A DNA stretch of 64,000 bases from Corydoras sp. C115 (lineage: Eukaryota; Chordata; Actinopteri; Siluriformes; Callichthyidae), in contig JAFMOC010000848.1 of NCBI GenBank assembly GCA_019802505.1, positions 1 to 64,000 on the forward strand. Direction: 5' to 3'. How positions within the stretch are numbered: the first letter of the stretch is position 1; each line of letters starts with the position of its first letter. The notes beneath the pieces are model-generated. The model saw nothing but the letters and a program-made list of their open reading frames with translations, made no database searches and was not told the origin of the DNA. Both the position numbers and the translations under genes were made by a program. Positions 63,314 to 64,000 of this stretch are shown piece by piece.

Positions 63314-63826
63314 CTACATCGTTCCACTCGAGGCTGCCAGCGAACAGAACTTGAGGGCGTACTCCGCTACGCTCTGTCCTCCCTGGTTGAGCTTGCGCAG
63401 CTCGTCCCCGGCAGAGACGCCATGTCGTGGATGGTGGAAGACGCTGCGAAACGCCGAGATGAAGCGTTGAAGGTCAGAAACCCCGTAGCTGGATGCCGCA
63501 CCAGTGAGTCGGGAGATGAGGAGGGCTATGGCATTACGGTCCGGGATGGACGGTCTGCTGGAGAGGAACAGAGAAAATTTCAATAGGAACTCCTCACAGC
63601 TTTCAGGGTCCCCTGAATATAGTGGCGGTTCAGGGATGGGAATCATCGTGGCAGGTGGTGTGGTGACAGGGGTGGGCGCGGGTGTCGCACTGGTTGTGGC
63701 TGTCAGAGGAACTGTCGCCGCCCCCACCGCAAGGTTCTGGACCTGCTGTGCGAGAGACTGAATCGCGTGACCCTGGACGTTGAGCTGTTGGAGCAGCCGC
63801 TGGATCAGTTGTTCTGCCGTCTCCAT
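63314..63826 (-). pseudogene. gag: Gypsy Gag, N-terminal part
   Basis: Met at 63826, 16 bp inside the 5' LTR boundary: METAEQLIQRLLQQLNVQGH. A coiled-coil-like start, a Thr/Pro/Ala linker, then PPLYSGDPESCEEFLLKFSL (capsid N-terminus) and GQSVAEYALKFCSLA. A gap between TGAASSYG and LQRFISAFRSVFHHP suggests a short deletion. The frame shifts near 63314 and continues in the next. Confidence 0.85.
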
Positions 63827-63841
63827 AGTGGCGAAGTATTC

Positions 63842-64000
63842 TGTTATGAGTCTGGTTCGGCGAGAACAGAGGAGACGTAGATGCAAAACTGGTTTTATTA
63901 AACCAATCACACAGTGGCGACCAAGTGACACGTGATTGAGTAAGTGATCGGCAACAGGATCACTGGAGCACTCGCTGGATATCACGTGCGTAGCTTGAAT
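63842..64000 (-). repeat. Gypsy 5' LTR, first 159 bp in window coordinates
   Basis: Begins TGTTATGAGTCTGGTTCGG as at 59009 and continues to the window edge. Confidence 0.9.

Larger units (their letters stand above)
59009..64000 (-). mobile_element. Chromodomain Gypsy LTR retrotransposon, degraded, cut by the window edge
   Basis: 3' LTR 59009-59932 (TGTTATGAG...GTCTCTGACA) and the start of the 5' LTR at 63842, which runs past 64000. The minus-strand order gag, protease, RT, RNase H, integrase, chromodomain is Gypsy/chromovirus. Several frameshifts, a missing zinc knuckle and a deletion joining protease to mid-RT show it is dead, though its LTR family also supplies the solo LTR at 50.7-54.3 kb. 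Confidence 0.93.

Overview
The window is teleost fish germline DNA: an immunoglobulin heavy-chain variable (IGHV) array on the + strand, heavily colonised by transposable elements. No prokaryotic features are present. The fish assignment rests on three things. The IGHV segments have split leaders and recombination signals with 23-bp spacers. The mobile elements are of fish type: BEL/Pao, chromodomain Gypsy, Tc1, hAT, and L2/Rex1-like LINEs. One tRNA-derived SINE family recurs about 19 times. The species cannot be fixed from the sequence.

IGHV content. Seven recognisable segments lie on the + strand: 10481-11805 (split fragment), 16643-17211, 23276-23749, 36395-36570, 43856-44297, 49745-50058 and 57289-57722. 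There is also a leader/promoter relic at 32358 and a possible promoter relic at 31551. Only 43856-44297 is intact: octamer, leader, splice sites, open V exon, consensus heptamer, 23-bp spacer and A-rich nonamer. The others are broken by stops, a frameshift, an AT-rich expansion, SINE-linked truncation or hAT insertion. Three sequence groups are visible: A (10.5, 16.6 and 23.3 kb), B (43.9 and 57.3 kb) and C (36.4 and 49.7 kb). Flanking non-coding blocks are repeated between them, as expected of an array grown by block duplication.

Layout. 1.2-9.0 kb: a Tc1 element split by a nearly intact BEL/Pao element. 9-13.6 kb: LINE tail, SINEs and two hAT elements, one inside an IGHV fragment and one inside a SINE. 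15.2-16.2 kb: two solo LTRs. 17.4-21.7 kb: a SINE split by a pol-less LTR element coding a 617-residue proline-rich repeat protein. 24.9-29.2 kb: a candidate DNA transposon with CCGGTG termini, a hairpin-forming 61-bp satellite and a hidden two-exon PHD finger. 32.5-37.9 kb: MITEs, SINEs and a solo LTR. 38.0-41.0 kb: an L2/Rex1-like LINE. 41.1-43.8 kb: a hAT transposase gene abutting the octamer of the intact IGHV. 44.7-46.6 and 50.9-53.5 kb: two oppositely oriented copies of a second pol-less LTR family with a conserved acidic protein; the second sits inside a Gypsy solo LTR. 46.9-48.3 kb: an L2 LINE. 55 kb: a degraded LINE. 59.0-64.0 kb: a chromodomain Gypsy element running off the right edge.

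The only likely host function is supply of VH segments for V(D)J recombination. Everything else is mobile or decayed. The items most likely to be new are the PHD-finger transposon candidate and the two pol-less LTR families.
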